64,000 bases of DNA from Rhodovastum sp963804495. GTDB lineage: Bacteria > Pseudomonadota > Alphaproteobacteria > Acetobacterales > Acetobacteraceae. Shown one piece after another: positions 27,919 to 34,904 of this stretch (position 1 is the first letter of the stretch; every line of letters starts with the position of its first letter). Location of the stretch: the NCBI GenBank assembly GCA_963804495.1, contig CAWDQN010000012.1:124001-188000 (forward strand), read 5' to 3'. The position numbers and the translations under genes are program-made. The notes beneath the pieces were generated by a model. It saw only the letters and a list, made by a program, of their open reading frames with translations. It had not been told where the DNA came from and did not search any database.

Positions 27919-28111
27919 GCCTATTCCTTGGGCTTCCGGGCCGGTTTCCGCGCCTTGGCCGGCGGCTCCAGCTTTCGCGGCGACGCTGTGCGTGGCTCCG
28001 CTGGCGGTGAGGGTTCGGCGTCGGGCGGCCGATGTCATTGAACAGATTGCCCCACACCGGGTCCTCGTCGCTGTCCGAAGAGGGCGACGGTGATGGCTTG
28101 GCTTTGGGCAT
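27919..28111 (-). pseudogene. Small conserved hypothetical gene with an internal frameshift
   Basis: ATG 28109-28111 opens MPKAKPSPSPSSDSDEDPVW then GNLFNDIGRP. Thereafter the natural-looking continuation (DAEPSPPAEPRTASPRKLEP, PAKARKPARKPKE, stop 27919) lies in another frame, one base short near 28020. The combined product would be about 63 residues: an acidic DPVWGNLF motif followed by a Pro/Lys-rich tail. Function unknown. It is upstream of and on the same strand as imuA, but behind its SOS box. Confidence 0.4.
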
Positions 28112-28382
28112 GGCGTTCGTCCTCGGTCGAGTGCTCACCATCGTGCCATTCGACGGCCAGGGATTGCCGCCTCGAGGCGGCGACACAGTCCCGGTCAGCC
28201 AGATCAACAGGGCATGGAGCTTCTGCCGCGACAAGACCACGCCGAGCCGGGTCGAGGTTCGACCTGGCCACGCATCCCGGAACGTCCTGCCAGGTTGAGA
28301 GTTTGTTGGGAAAGGGGTTCCAAGTTGATCTTACCGACTACAGAATCAGGCCGTTTGTATAGTGGGGTTAGCGGGCGTATCG

Positions 28383-28565
28383 ATGGTGTGGACTGGCGAA
28401 AATCGCGGTCGCTATGACCGGCGTGGTCAAAGATATCCGAGTGACCTGACGAACGGGGAGTGGGAGGTTTTGCAACCACTTTTGCCGGTTCTGCGGGGGC
28501 GCGGTCGTCTGCGGGAGCATCATTTGCGCGAGGTCATGAACGGGATTCGCTATGGAGCAGATCAA
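28383..28565 (+). pseudogene. IS5-type transposase, N-terminal part
   Basis: ATG 28383 starts MVWTGENRGRYDRRGQRYPS, then DLTNGEWEVLQPLLPVLRGR and LREHHLREVMNGIRYG. This is the N-terminal DUF4096-like part of IS5/IS1031 transposases (DLTDxEWxxxxPLLP... REVxNxIxY). The match stops at about 28557, where the family would continue YVLRTGCxWR. The IS21-like element begins 20 bases later. The remaining catalytic part is found at 32897-33422. Confidence 0.8.
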
Positions 28566-28584
28566 CCATCGCCTGGTCCTCAGC

Positions 28585-28626
28585 GCTCACGGAAACGGAC
28601 CCACTTCTGCTCATGGGAATGGACCC
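28585..28626. repeat. Left-end double repeat of the IS21-like element
   Basis: GCTCACGGAAACGGACCC (28585-28602) and GCTCATGGGAATGGACCC (28609-28626) agree at 15 of 18 positions and start 24 bp apart. They are probable transposase-binding sites. Confidence 0.8.
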
Positions 28627-29179
28627 AGCAAGTGCGCATGAGTTTGTGGTCAGATGGCCTGATCGGTCGGTAGCGGGCGTGGTCGGCGGCAAATTTTCCT
28701 TTGTCTGCCCAGGCGCCATGCCTGCCGCCGGGGCGTGCACCGACGGAGACCCGGGGATGAAGGCGGTCAGGTGTTGTCGCGGGTCACGGCCCGGGCAGCA
28801 CGTCGCGTCCTGTCACGGCGAGACGGGCACGCCCCCGGCGGCTGCCGGGTCGGGAGGAGTCGGCAGCGCTGACGTGGCTCAGCGGCCCGACCACGCGATC
28901 GATCGTGACGTGGCTGCTGCCAAACCTCAGCCTTTCGTTCGACGCCGCGCGGCGAGCGCGCGTCGAATTGTCGGGACGCCTTCCGTCCCGACGCCACCTA
29001 TGGGCCACGGCGTGCGAGGCGGGTCAAAGGCGCCGCGCGCCTGCTTGCGCGGCGGGAGCGGAGCTACGCGCAGAAAATCGGCGCTGGCCGATTTTCGAGC
29101 ATGGCGAGCAGCTGCCCTTTGACGCGCCTTGCGCGCCGTGGCACCCCTCGGCGCTGCGGCGGTGGTGTTGCCGGGGCCT
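28627..29179. other. Non-coding tail of the IS21-like element
   Basis: About 550 bases between istB and the left terminal repeats. Several short open frames run on both strands without recognisable motifs or convincing starts, and composition is very GC-rich. I see no gene in it. Its length is unusual for an IS21 end. Confidence 0.45.
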
Positions 29180-29950
29180 TCAGGTTTTGGTGGTGCGGCG
29201 CGCCGGTGTTGGCGACGCCGGTGTCGGAGGCTCCGGGCTGCGCAGGGACGGGCCGTTGATGCGGATGGTGATGCAGTGGTGCTGCAGGCGATCGAGCAGC
29301 GCATCGACCAGCGGCTTCTTGTCGAACAGCTCGTACCAGTCGGACAGTTCGAGGTTGGTGGTGATGATCGTCGAGACCCGGTTGTAGCGTTGGTCCATCA
29401 GACGAAAGAATGCGTTTGATTGTTCCGGCTTGATTGTCAGGTAGCTTAGCTCGTCAATCAGCAAGGGCTGCATGCGACTCAGCTGGGCCAGCAGCCGTGT
29501 GGTGGTGCGGTCTGCCAGAGAGGCATAGAGTTCATCGAGCAGGACTTGAGCATTGATGAAGCGGCCACGGTAGCCATTGAGGCAGGCCTCGCGCAACAAA
29601 CCGATTGCCAAGCCGGTTTTACCGGTGCCGGGTTTGCCGATGAGCAGGACGTTGTCGGTCCGGCGCAGGAAGTCCAGCCCGGCCAGCGTCTGGATCTGCG
29701 CGCGGCTGACGCCAGGCTGTCGATCGAACGGGAAGCTGTCGAGTGACCACCGCCATGGCAGACGCGCCTGTCCCAGACGATACGCCAGGCTGCGTTCGCG
29801 GCGGGACGCGGCCTCCTGTCCGAGCAGCCGGTACAGCAGCTCGGGTCCAGCGATCGCTTCGCGCTCGGCGCGTTCGATCTCGGCGTCGAGTGCCTCGGCC
29901 ATGCCGTGCAGGCGCAACTGGGCGATCAGCGCGCGCAGCTTGTCATGCAT
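29180..29950 (-). CDS. istB: IstB-like ATP-binding transposition helper protein
   Basis: 256 residues of the DnaC/IstB AAA+ type. The Walker A is GKPGTGKT, the Walker B is LLIDELSY, and the sensor region is STIITTNLELSDWYELF. IstB assembles on DNA and activates the IstA transposase in IS21 elements. The N-terminal helical domain (LIAQLRLHGMAEALDAEIER) is typical. The start overlaps the istA stop by 8 bases (ATG 29950; istA ends at 29943). The C-terminus carries a Pro/Ala/Thr tail after INGPSLR that is probably unstructured. Confidence 0.95.
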   Translation of the reverse strand: MHDKLRALIAQLRLHGMAEALDAEIERAEREAIAGPELLYRLLGQEAASRRERSLAYRLGQARLPWRWSLDSFPFDRQPGVSRAQIQTLAGLDFLRRTDNVLLIGKPGTGKTGLAIGLLREACLNGYRGRFINAQVLLDELYASLADRTTTRLLAQLSRMQPLLIDELSYLTIKPEQSNAFFRLMDQRYNRVSTIITTNLELSDWYELFDKKPLVDALLDRLQHHCITIRINGPSLRSPEPPTPASPTPARRTTKT

Positions 29951-31358
29951 CGTCGTCTTTCCTGGTGTTCAGCGCGAAGAAGTCGCCGGCGACATGTTTG
30001 AGGATGAGGTCTTCCAGACGGCCGAGATCGAACAGGCCGTAGTGCAGGGCTTGCTCGATGGCGGCGATGAACGGGCCGGCGGGGTAGGTGCGCTTCATCT
30101 CGATCAGCCGGCGGAGTGGCCGTCGCCCGTATCCGTGACTGCGCAGCTTGAGAGCGGCGGCGTAACGGTCGAGGCTGGGATGGTGGCCGCCCAGCAACGC
30201 CTCTTCCGCCGCCGCGCCGCGACCCTGCCGCACTGGGATGGTATGATGACCAGGCAGGGTGCTCCTGGCATCGCGCTCGGCGATCAACCGCGGGTGGACG
30301 GCGATCGTCGTGTCCTTGCGGCGGATATGGATTTCGGTGGGGTGCTTGTAGACAGCGACCGACTTGCCGACGAAGCGCTCGGGCACGGAGTAGCGGTTGG
30401 TATCGACGCTGACAAAGCCGTGCAGGTCGACGACGCGTTCCAGCAACTCGTAGACCGGCGGCAACGCGTCGGGCAACGGCACGAGGTGCGGCTGCTCGAT
30501 GACGTAGGCGGCATCTGGCGACATGCCGAGCGCTGCCTTGGGCTTTCGGTTGGCAACCTCGCGGCACCAGGCGAGCGCCTGGCGGTTGAGGTCGTCAAAA
30601 TCCGTGAAGCTGCGGCCGGCCAGGAAATTCGTCTCGACATAGGCGAATGGTCTTTCGATCCGACCCTTGCGGTCTGGATTCCCGACCCGGTGGGCGCGGA
30701 ATCGGAAGCCCAGAGTGCGGGCGAAGGCCGCCATCTCGGGGGCGATCACGGCGTCGGCGCCGGCACCGGCGGCGAGCAGGACGCTGGTATTATCGATGAT
30801 GCAGACCGGGCAGACGCCCGCCATGAAGCGCGCCGCCTCGAGCAGGAACGCCTTGGCCTCGAAGCGGGTGAACCGCGGGTAGTACTGGATGAATAGCCGG
30901 CGCGAGTAGGCCAGCACCAGGCCGGCACACTGGGCGGTGACCGACTTGTCGGTGTTCGCGAACGTCACCCGATGCGGCGACGTGTCGTGCTGCATCTCCT
31001 GGCCCGGCACGAACTCGTATTCGCCGGCGCGCCGCGGCGGACTGCGCAGGCCGGCCTCCCGGACCCAGCGGGTCAAGCTGCTGTAGGGCACCTCCAGGCC
31101 GTCGTCGGCCAGCAGTTCGCGGACGCGCACGACGTTGCCGCGGGCCCGCTCGAAGGCGGCCTTCATCCGCACCAACGTCGCTTCGTCGCACGGCACCGCT
31201 TCAGTCCGGTCCGGCTCGCGCAGGATGCGCCGCACGGTGTTGCGCGACAGCGCCAGCAGACGGCTGATCTCGCGCAGGCTATGCCGCTGCGCCTGCAGCG
31301 TGCGCACTGCGGTGCGGATCTCAGCCGGGGTCAAGTGCGTCCCCCCGGTCGATCGCAA
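29943..31358 (-). CDS. istA: IS21-family transposase IstA
   Basis: 471 residues. The N-terminal helix-turn-helix region is LREISRLLALSRNTVRRIL. The DDE catalytic residues are visible as D125 (EMQHDTSPH), D189 (CIIDNTSV) and E235 (GRIERPFAYVE). The C-terminal Mu-type beta domain contains VSVDTNRYSVPERFVGKSVA. An unbroken, full-length transposase. Its start overlaps the 3' end of the ParB-like gene by 38 bases, suggesting coupled translation and that the ParB-like gene is an integral part of the element instead of a chance neighbour. Confidence 0.95.
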   Translation of the reverse strand: MRSTGGTHLTPAEIRTAVRTLQAQRHSLREISRLLALSRNTVRRILREPDRTEAVPCDEATLVRMKAAFERARGNVVRVRELLADDGLEVPYSSLTRWVREAGLRSPPRRAGEYEFVPGQEMQHDTSPHRVTFANTDKSVTAQCAGLVLAYSRRLFIQYYPRFTRFEAKAFLLEAARFMAGVCPVCIIDNTSVLLAAGAGADAVIAPEMAAFARTLGFRFRAHRVGNPDRKGRIERPFAYVETNFLAGRSFTDFDDLNRQALAWCREVANRKPKAALGMSPDAAYVIEQPHLVPLPDALPPVYELLERVVDLHGFVSVDTNRYSVPERFVGKSVAVYKHPTEIHIRRKDTTIAVHPRLIAERDARSTLPGHHTIPVRQGRGAAAEEALLGGHHPSLDRYAAALKLRSHGYGRRPLRRLIEMKRTYPAGPFIAAIEQALHYGLFDLGRLEDLILKHVAGDFFALNTRKDDDA

Positions 31359-32226
31359 TCGTCAGGACGTTGATCGCCGACCACAGACGCGGCACTGCCG
31401 CGGTCAGCGCCGGCGGCACCGATTGCAGCGCTGCCGCGCGATCCGTCAGGCGCGCGATGACCGCCTCGAGGCAGCGCAGATCGACGATGCATTCGCCTTC
31501 GGGGCCGTCGCGCAGCCGTTCGCCGGCGCGCTCCTCGTCGTTCGCTCGCAAGGCATCGAGAAACAGGCGGGGATCGCCGACCATGCGGTCGCGCACCGTT
31601 TGCGCGGCCTGCTGGTAGTGCGCGAACCAGCACTGCAACTCGCGGGTCGACAGCGGTGACGCGGCCAGCGCCGCCAGCAGGCAGTCGGCATGAACCGGAT
31701 TGGCACGCGCCAACGGCACCACCACCCGATTGGCCGCCCAGCTCGACAGCTTGCCGGTGCGCACGGCCGCCAGCGCCGCATCGGGCAAACCCGACAGCAG
31801 CTGCAGGCGCCGGCTCACCCAGCTGACATCCCGCCCGCACCGGCGAGCCAGATCCTGCTGCGACAGGCCCTGGCCCTGCATTAGCTCGCGCAGCAACAAG
31901 GCCTCCTCGATGATGGCGAACGAGCGATCCTGCGCGCGCGCCAACACCCCCAGCACCGCCTCGGCCAGCCCGCAGGTCCATTGCTCGACGCTGGCCGTGT
32001 CGCGGCCCAGCCGGCGCAGCGCGGCAACCCTCCGATAGCCGTCGACCAACACCCGTGGGTCCGCACCGGCACCGCCGGGAGCTGCCACCACGATGCAGGG
32101 CACGATCTGGCCACAGCGCTCGATGGACTGGCCGATCCGCGCCACCGCCTGCGGGTCCACCAGGCGGCTGCTGGCGAAGCGCAGGTCCAACTGGTGCAGA
32201 TCGAGTTCCAGACGATGGCTGTCCAT
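31321..32226 (-). CDS. ParB/Srx-fold DNA-binding protein within the IS21-like element
   Basis: 301 residues. Residues 7-85 form a ParB/Srx-like domain (LELDLHQLDLRFASSRLVDP, VDGYRRVAALRRLG replacing the GERRWRA box of chromosomal ParB). A KorB/ParB helix-turn-helix follows at 118-143 (LSQQDLARRCGRDVSWVSRR). The C-terminal 130 residues are helical and unfamiliar. ParB-type proteins bind palindromic sites; three copies of a palindrome lie directly upstream (32274-32444). In the element it may regulate istAB, mark DNA for target choice or stabilise a circular intermediate. All of these are inference. The overlap with istA argues for a role in transposition. Confidence 0.85.
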   Translation of the reverse strand: MDSHRLELDLHQLDLRFASSRLVDPQAVARIGQSIERCGQIVPCIVVAAPGGAGADPRVLVDGYRRVAALRRLGRDTASVEQWTCGLAEAVLGVLARAQDRSFAIIEEALLLRELMQGQGLSQQDLARRCGRDVSWVSRRLQLLSGLPDAALAAVRTGKLSSWAANRVVVPLARANPVHADCLLAALAASPLSTRELQCWFAHYQQAAQTVRDRMVGDPRLFLDALRANDEERAGERLRDGPEGECIVDLRCLEAVIARLTDRAAALQSVPPALTAAVPRLWSAINVLTIAIDRGDALDPG

Positions 32227-32236
32227 GGCGCCATCG

Positions 32237-32734
32237 CTAGCAGGACGGTTCGCGCGTCCCTATGACGTCCTCTCTTTGCAAGATCGGCCCGGCGCCCCCG
32301 TCCTGGCCATACCCATCTGAAATCACTGTCAGTTTGACCGTGCACGCGTCCATCTTTGCAAGATCGCCACCCGTCCACGGCACCAGACGGTAAGTCCCTG
32401 ATGGAATGGGATGAACTGGCGTTGACGCGTCCATCTTTGCAAGACGTGACGCATGCCGCTGGCGGTCGCGTCGCCGCTGCTCCAGACGGTTGCGCTCGGT
32501 GTATTCGGGGTGGGCTGCCCGCCACTCACGCCAGTAATCGCGGCGGCCGTCGGCCCAGGCCCGTTGCGCCAGCGCCTGATTGGCGCGGTAATCGCCGTCG
32601 CCCCGCCGCTTGCCCTGCTGCCAGCGTCGCCGGCGCTCACGCTGGCAGGCCGCCTTCCCGCAAAAACGCTGCCGGGGAACCTGCGCACGCGGCCGGAATG
32701 CCTGCCCGCAGGCCTCGCACCGCCGACACTCCAT
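32237..32734 (-). CDS. Zinc-finger-type small protein at the head of the IS21-like operon
   Basis: 165 residues from ATG 32732-32734, with ggagg about eight bases upstream. The first 45 residues hold a CxxC zinc-ribbon-like cluster (MECRRCEACGQAFRPRAQVP then QRFCGKAACQRERRRRWQQG). A very basic helical stretch rich in Arg and Trp follows (YWREWRAAHPEYTERNRLEQ). The C-terminal third is read through DNA that contains two of the three palindromic repeats, giving a repeated LAKMDA(S/C)T motif, so its exact end may not be functionally important. Probable DNA binding; no known family name. It is first in the presumed transcript. Confidence 0.65.
   Translation of the reverse strand: MECRRCEACGQAFRPRAQVPRQRFCGKAACQRERRRRWQQGKRRGDGDYRANQALAQRAWADGRRDYWREWRAAHPEYTERNRLEQRRRDRQRHASRLAKMDASTPVHPIPSGTYRLVPWTGGDLAKMDACTVKLTVISDGYGQDGGAGPILQREDVIGTREPSC
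32274..32444. promoter_or_regulatory. Three palindromic iterons with an 80-bp period
   Basis: The palindrome ATCTT-TGC-AAGAT occurs perfectly at 32353-32365, and with one mismatch near 32273-32285 (ctctttgcaagat) and 32434-32446 (atctttgcaagac). TTTGCAAGA starts at 32275, 32355 and 32436, that is 80 and 81 bp apart. The longer context CGTCCATCTTTGCAAGA is shared by the last two. They lie between the ParB-like gene start and the zinc-finger coding core, so they are candidate binding sites for either protein. Confidence 0.75.
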
Positions 32735-32841
32735 GGTTGCGCCTCCGCGCCCAAAACCAGCGCGAAGCGTGGAAACCACCTTCAGACGATGACAACCGTC
32801 CGGCCGATCATCGGCCGATGGACGATAGGACCGCAGTCAGT

Positions 32842-32884
32842 GGGTCAACTCTGGTGAGCAGACCCCCGGGTCAACCTCGTGAGC
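32842..32884. repeat. Right-end double repeat of the IS21-like element
   Basis: GGGTCAACTCTGGTGAGC (32842-32859) and GGGTCAACCTCGTGAGC (32868-32884) are inverted relative to the left-end copies and share the GCTCA...TGACCC frame when complemented. They are probable transposase-binding sites. Confidence 0.8.
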
Positions 32885-32896
32885 GCCGAGGCTTGG

Positions 32897-33422
32897 TGAT
32901 GATGGACCGCGAAAAGGCGGGCCGGGAAGCGAGCCCGACACTGGCGATCATTGACGCCCAATCGGTCAAATGCGACGCCACAAGTGGAGAACGTGGCTAC
33001 AATGCTGGCAAGAAAGTGCTTGGCGCAAGCGCCATATTGCAGTTGACTGCGACGCGCGCCTGCTGGCTGTGAAGATCACGTCCGCCGATGTTCAGGATCA
33101 GGACGGCGGCATCCCGCTGGTCATGCGGCTGCTGCGGGGTTGCCCGTGGATAGTGACCGTGGTGGTCGATGGTGGCGACAAGACGCGGTTCATCGACTAT
33201 GTCCAGCAGGTCAGGAGCCATGTTGTCGAGGTCATCAAACGCCCCGATTTCGCCAAAGGCTTTGTCCTCTCGCCCAAGGGGTGGCGAGTTGAACAAAGCA
33301 TCGGGGCGCTGATTGGGTCACGCCGCCTGAAGCTCGATTATGAAACCCTGCCACACGTGTCCGTCGCCGCGATGCGCTTTGCTTCCATCACTCGGCTGCT
33401 CGCGTCCATAACGATGGCATGA
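32897..33422 (+). pseudogene. IS5-type transposase, catalytic C-terminal part, frameshifted
   Basis: Begins VMMDREKAGREASPTLAIID then AQSVKCDATSGERGYNAGKK (the first catalytic Asp and the GYDAGKK motif of IS5/IS1031). A missing C near 33024 moves the frame to RKRHIAVDCDARLLAVKITS and ADVQDQDGG. The rest (VVVDGGDKTRF, KGWRVEQSIGALI, SRRLKLDYETLPHVSVAAM) reaches the expected C-terminus with shortening around the last catalytic Glu region. Together with the N-terminal piece at 28383 it formed one transposase before the IS21-like insertion. Confidence 0.8.
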
Positions 33423-33492
33423 CCCTTTCCCAACGGACTCTCAGGCTCAGGCCCTTAGTTTGTAAAAGAATCCAGTTTGCAAAAGAAACTTC

Positions 33493-34453
33493 TTACGTGA
33501 CGGTATTTGCTGCCTCGCGGCCGGCGAGCACCGCGTCGATACCGTCCAGCACTTTGTTCCCCATCGCCTCTCGTGTTTCCGTCGTGGCGCTGCCCAGGTG
33601 CGGCAACAGCACCACGTTCTCCAGCGTGCGATAGTCCGGGTGCAGCGCCGGCTCGCCGTCGTACACATCGAGCCCCGCAAAGGCCACCTGGCCGGAGCGC
33701 AGGGCGGCGATCAGCGCCTCGTCGTCCACCAGCGTGCCGCGCGCGGCGTTTGCCACCACCGCGCCGCGCGGCAGCAAGGCGATGCGTTCGGCGTTCAGCC
33801 ATTTTCGCGTGGGCCCACCTCCCGGTGCATTCAGCGACAGCACGTCGCAGGCGGACAGGAAGGCAACATCGTTGTCGTGCCAGATCGCGCCGCGCTCCAC
33901 CTCCGGGGGCAGGCGGCGGTTGTTGCGATAGTGAACCTGCATGCCGAAGCCCGTCGCCATGCGCGCCAGCTCCCGCCCGATCCGCCCCATCCCGAAAATG
34001 CCGAGCCGCCTGCCGCTGACCTGCATGCCCATGAGTTGCGTCGGGCACCAGCCCGTCCAGCGGCCGGAACGCACCAACCGCTCGCCCTCGCCGGCGCGGC
34101 GGGCGGCGGCGAGGATGAGCAGGAACGATAGTTCCGCCGTCGCCACCGACAGGAACGTCGGGCGTGTTCACCACCTTCAGGCCGCGGGCGCGGGCGGCCT
34201 CGAGGTCGATATGGTCGGTGCCGACGCTGAACGTGCCGAGCACGCGCAGCCCGGCGGGCAGGGCGGCAATGGTCTCGCCGTCCAGCCGTTCGGCCGGGCA
34301 GCAGAGAATGGCGTCCACGCCTGCGGCCAGACGCAGCACGTCGGCGGCGCTGCGCGGCGTGTCGTCGGGGTTCAGGCTGGCGTCGTAGTCGCGGGCGGCG
34401 CGAGCCTCGATGGCAGCCGGCAGCCGGCGGGTGACGAGAAGACGTGGCTTCAT
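33493..34453 (-). pseudogene. D-2-hydroxyacid dehydrogenase (glyoxylate/hydroxypyruvate reductase type), apparent frameshift
   Basis: The N-terminal half (MKPRLLVTRRLPAAIEARAA ... VLGTFSVGTDHIDLEAARAR, GLKVVNTPDVPV) and the C-terminal half (ATAELSFLLILAAARRAGEG, GRRLGIFGMGRIGRELARMA, the catalytic Arg in NAARGTLVDDEALI, Glu in YDGEPALHPDY, His in LLPHLGSATTETREAM) lie in two frames. They meet at about 34141-34152, where one extra G separates PDVPV from ATAELSF. With that base removed, a complete NAD-dependent dehydrogenase of about 319 residues results. Either a sequencing error or a recent inactivation. It follows the DUF962 gene by four bases. Confidence 0.8.
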
Positions 34454-34457
34454 GGTG

Positions 34458-34793
34458 TCATTCCCGGATTGTGGCCGTGTGCGACAGACCGGCTGCCGCC
34501 AGATGCGGACCGAGCCGTCCCGTGGCCGCCAGTACCAGCATGCGCAGGTCGCTGGCCAGCGACCAGAACGGGTGGCCAAAGGTTTCCGGCCGGTTGCCTT
34601 CCACGGCAAAATGGGCTGTCCAGGCAAAGCCGTAGCCGAGCAGCGGCGCGGCCGGCAGCCAGCGCCAGTCCCGCAGGATCGCCGCGGTGGCAAGACAGGT
34701 CAGCGCCAGGCTGGTGCCGAGGTAATGCAGCAATCGGGTCGGACGGCGCGCATGGGCGCGCAGGTAGCGGTGCCAGAATTCCGCGTGGGTCAT
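34458..34793 (-). CDS. DUF962/Mpo1-like membrane protein
   Basis: 111 residues from ATG 34791-34793, with a gggagg Shine-Dalgarno sequence upstream. Matches the DUF962 pattern: FWHRYLRAHARRPTRLLHYL at the start, two short hydrophobic stretches, and AHFAVEGNRPETFGHPFWSL near the C-terminus. The His/Asn-containing core resembles yeast Mpo1, a dioxygenase of lipid alpha-oxidation, but bacterial members are uncharacterised. It is followed immediately by the hydroxyacid dehydrogenase gene, so the pair could act in breakdown of 2-hydroxy acids. That link is inference. It shares its upstream region with the divergent znuA-like gene and a Zur-like box. Confidence 0.8.
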   Translation of the reverse strand: MTHAEFWHRYLRAHARRPTRLLHYLGTSLALTCLATAAILRDWRWLPAAPLLGYGFAWTAHFAVEGNRPETFGHPFWSLASDLRMLVLAATGRLGPHLAAAGLSHTATIRE

Positions 34794-34865
34794 GCGTTCC
34801 CTCCCATCGAGCCGAAGCAAACTGCGCCACGCCCAGGGCGGGGCGTCAAGCTTGTGCGGCCTGGA

Positions 34866-34880
34866 TGTTATATTATAACA
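34866..34880. promoter_or_regulatory. Zur-type operator upstream of the zinc-binding protein gene
   Basis: TGTTATATTATAACA is a perfect 7-1-7 palindrome matching the Zur consensus known from proteobacteria (TGTTATA-N-TATAACA). It sits 25 bases upstream of the substrate-binding protein start, in an AT-rich island of an otherwise GC-rich intergenic region, overlapping the presumed promoter. Confidence 0.85.
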
Positions 34881-34904
34881 ATTTTTCCCCGCCCGGAGAT
34901 GCCG

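Larger units (their letters stand above)
28578..32891 (-). mobile_element. IS21-like four-gene transposon (zinc-finger, ParB-like, istA, istB)
   Basis: The outer ends share CCTC(A/G)GCGCTCACG in inverted orientation. Inside each end an 18-bp repeat occurs twice (28585/28609 and 32842/32868), the arrangement known for IS21-family termini. The element is about 4.3 kb, against roughly 2-2.5 kb for ordinary IS21 elements. The extra length is a zinc-finger gene and a ParB-like gene upstream of istA plus about 550 bases of non-coding DNA after istB. All four genes read leftward and overlap or nearly touch, suggesting one transcript. The istA and istB frames are intact, so it could be active. Confidence 0.85.
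28296..33443 (+). mobile_element. IS5-type (IS1031-like) element split by an IS21-like transposon
   Basis: Matching terminal inverted repeats occur 5.1 kb apart: TGAGAGTTTGTTGGGAAAGG at 28296-28315, and the complement TGAGAGTCCGTTGGGAAAGG read leftward from 33443. The 5' and 3' parts of an IS5-type transposase lie just inside these ends, and the 4.3-kb IS21-like element lies between. About 40 codons of the IS5 transposase are missing at the junction. Confidence 0.8.

Noticed and set aside
28460..29122. 220-codon plus-strand frame after the IS5 N-terminal remnant
   Set aside because: Crosses the IS21-like terminal repeats and shows no conserved motif.
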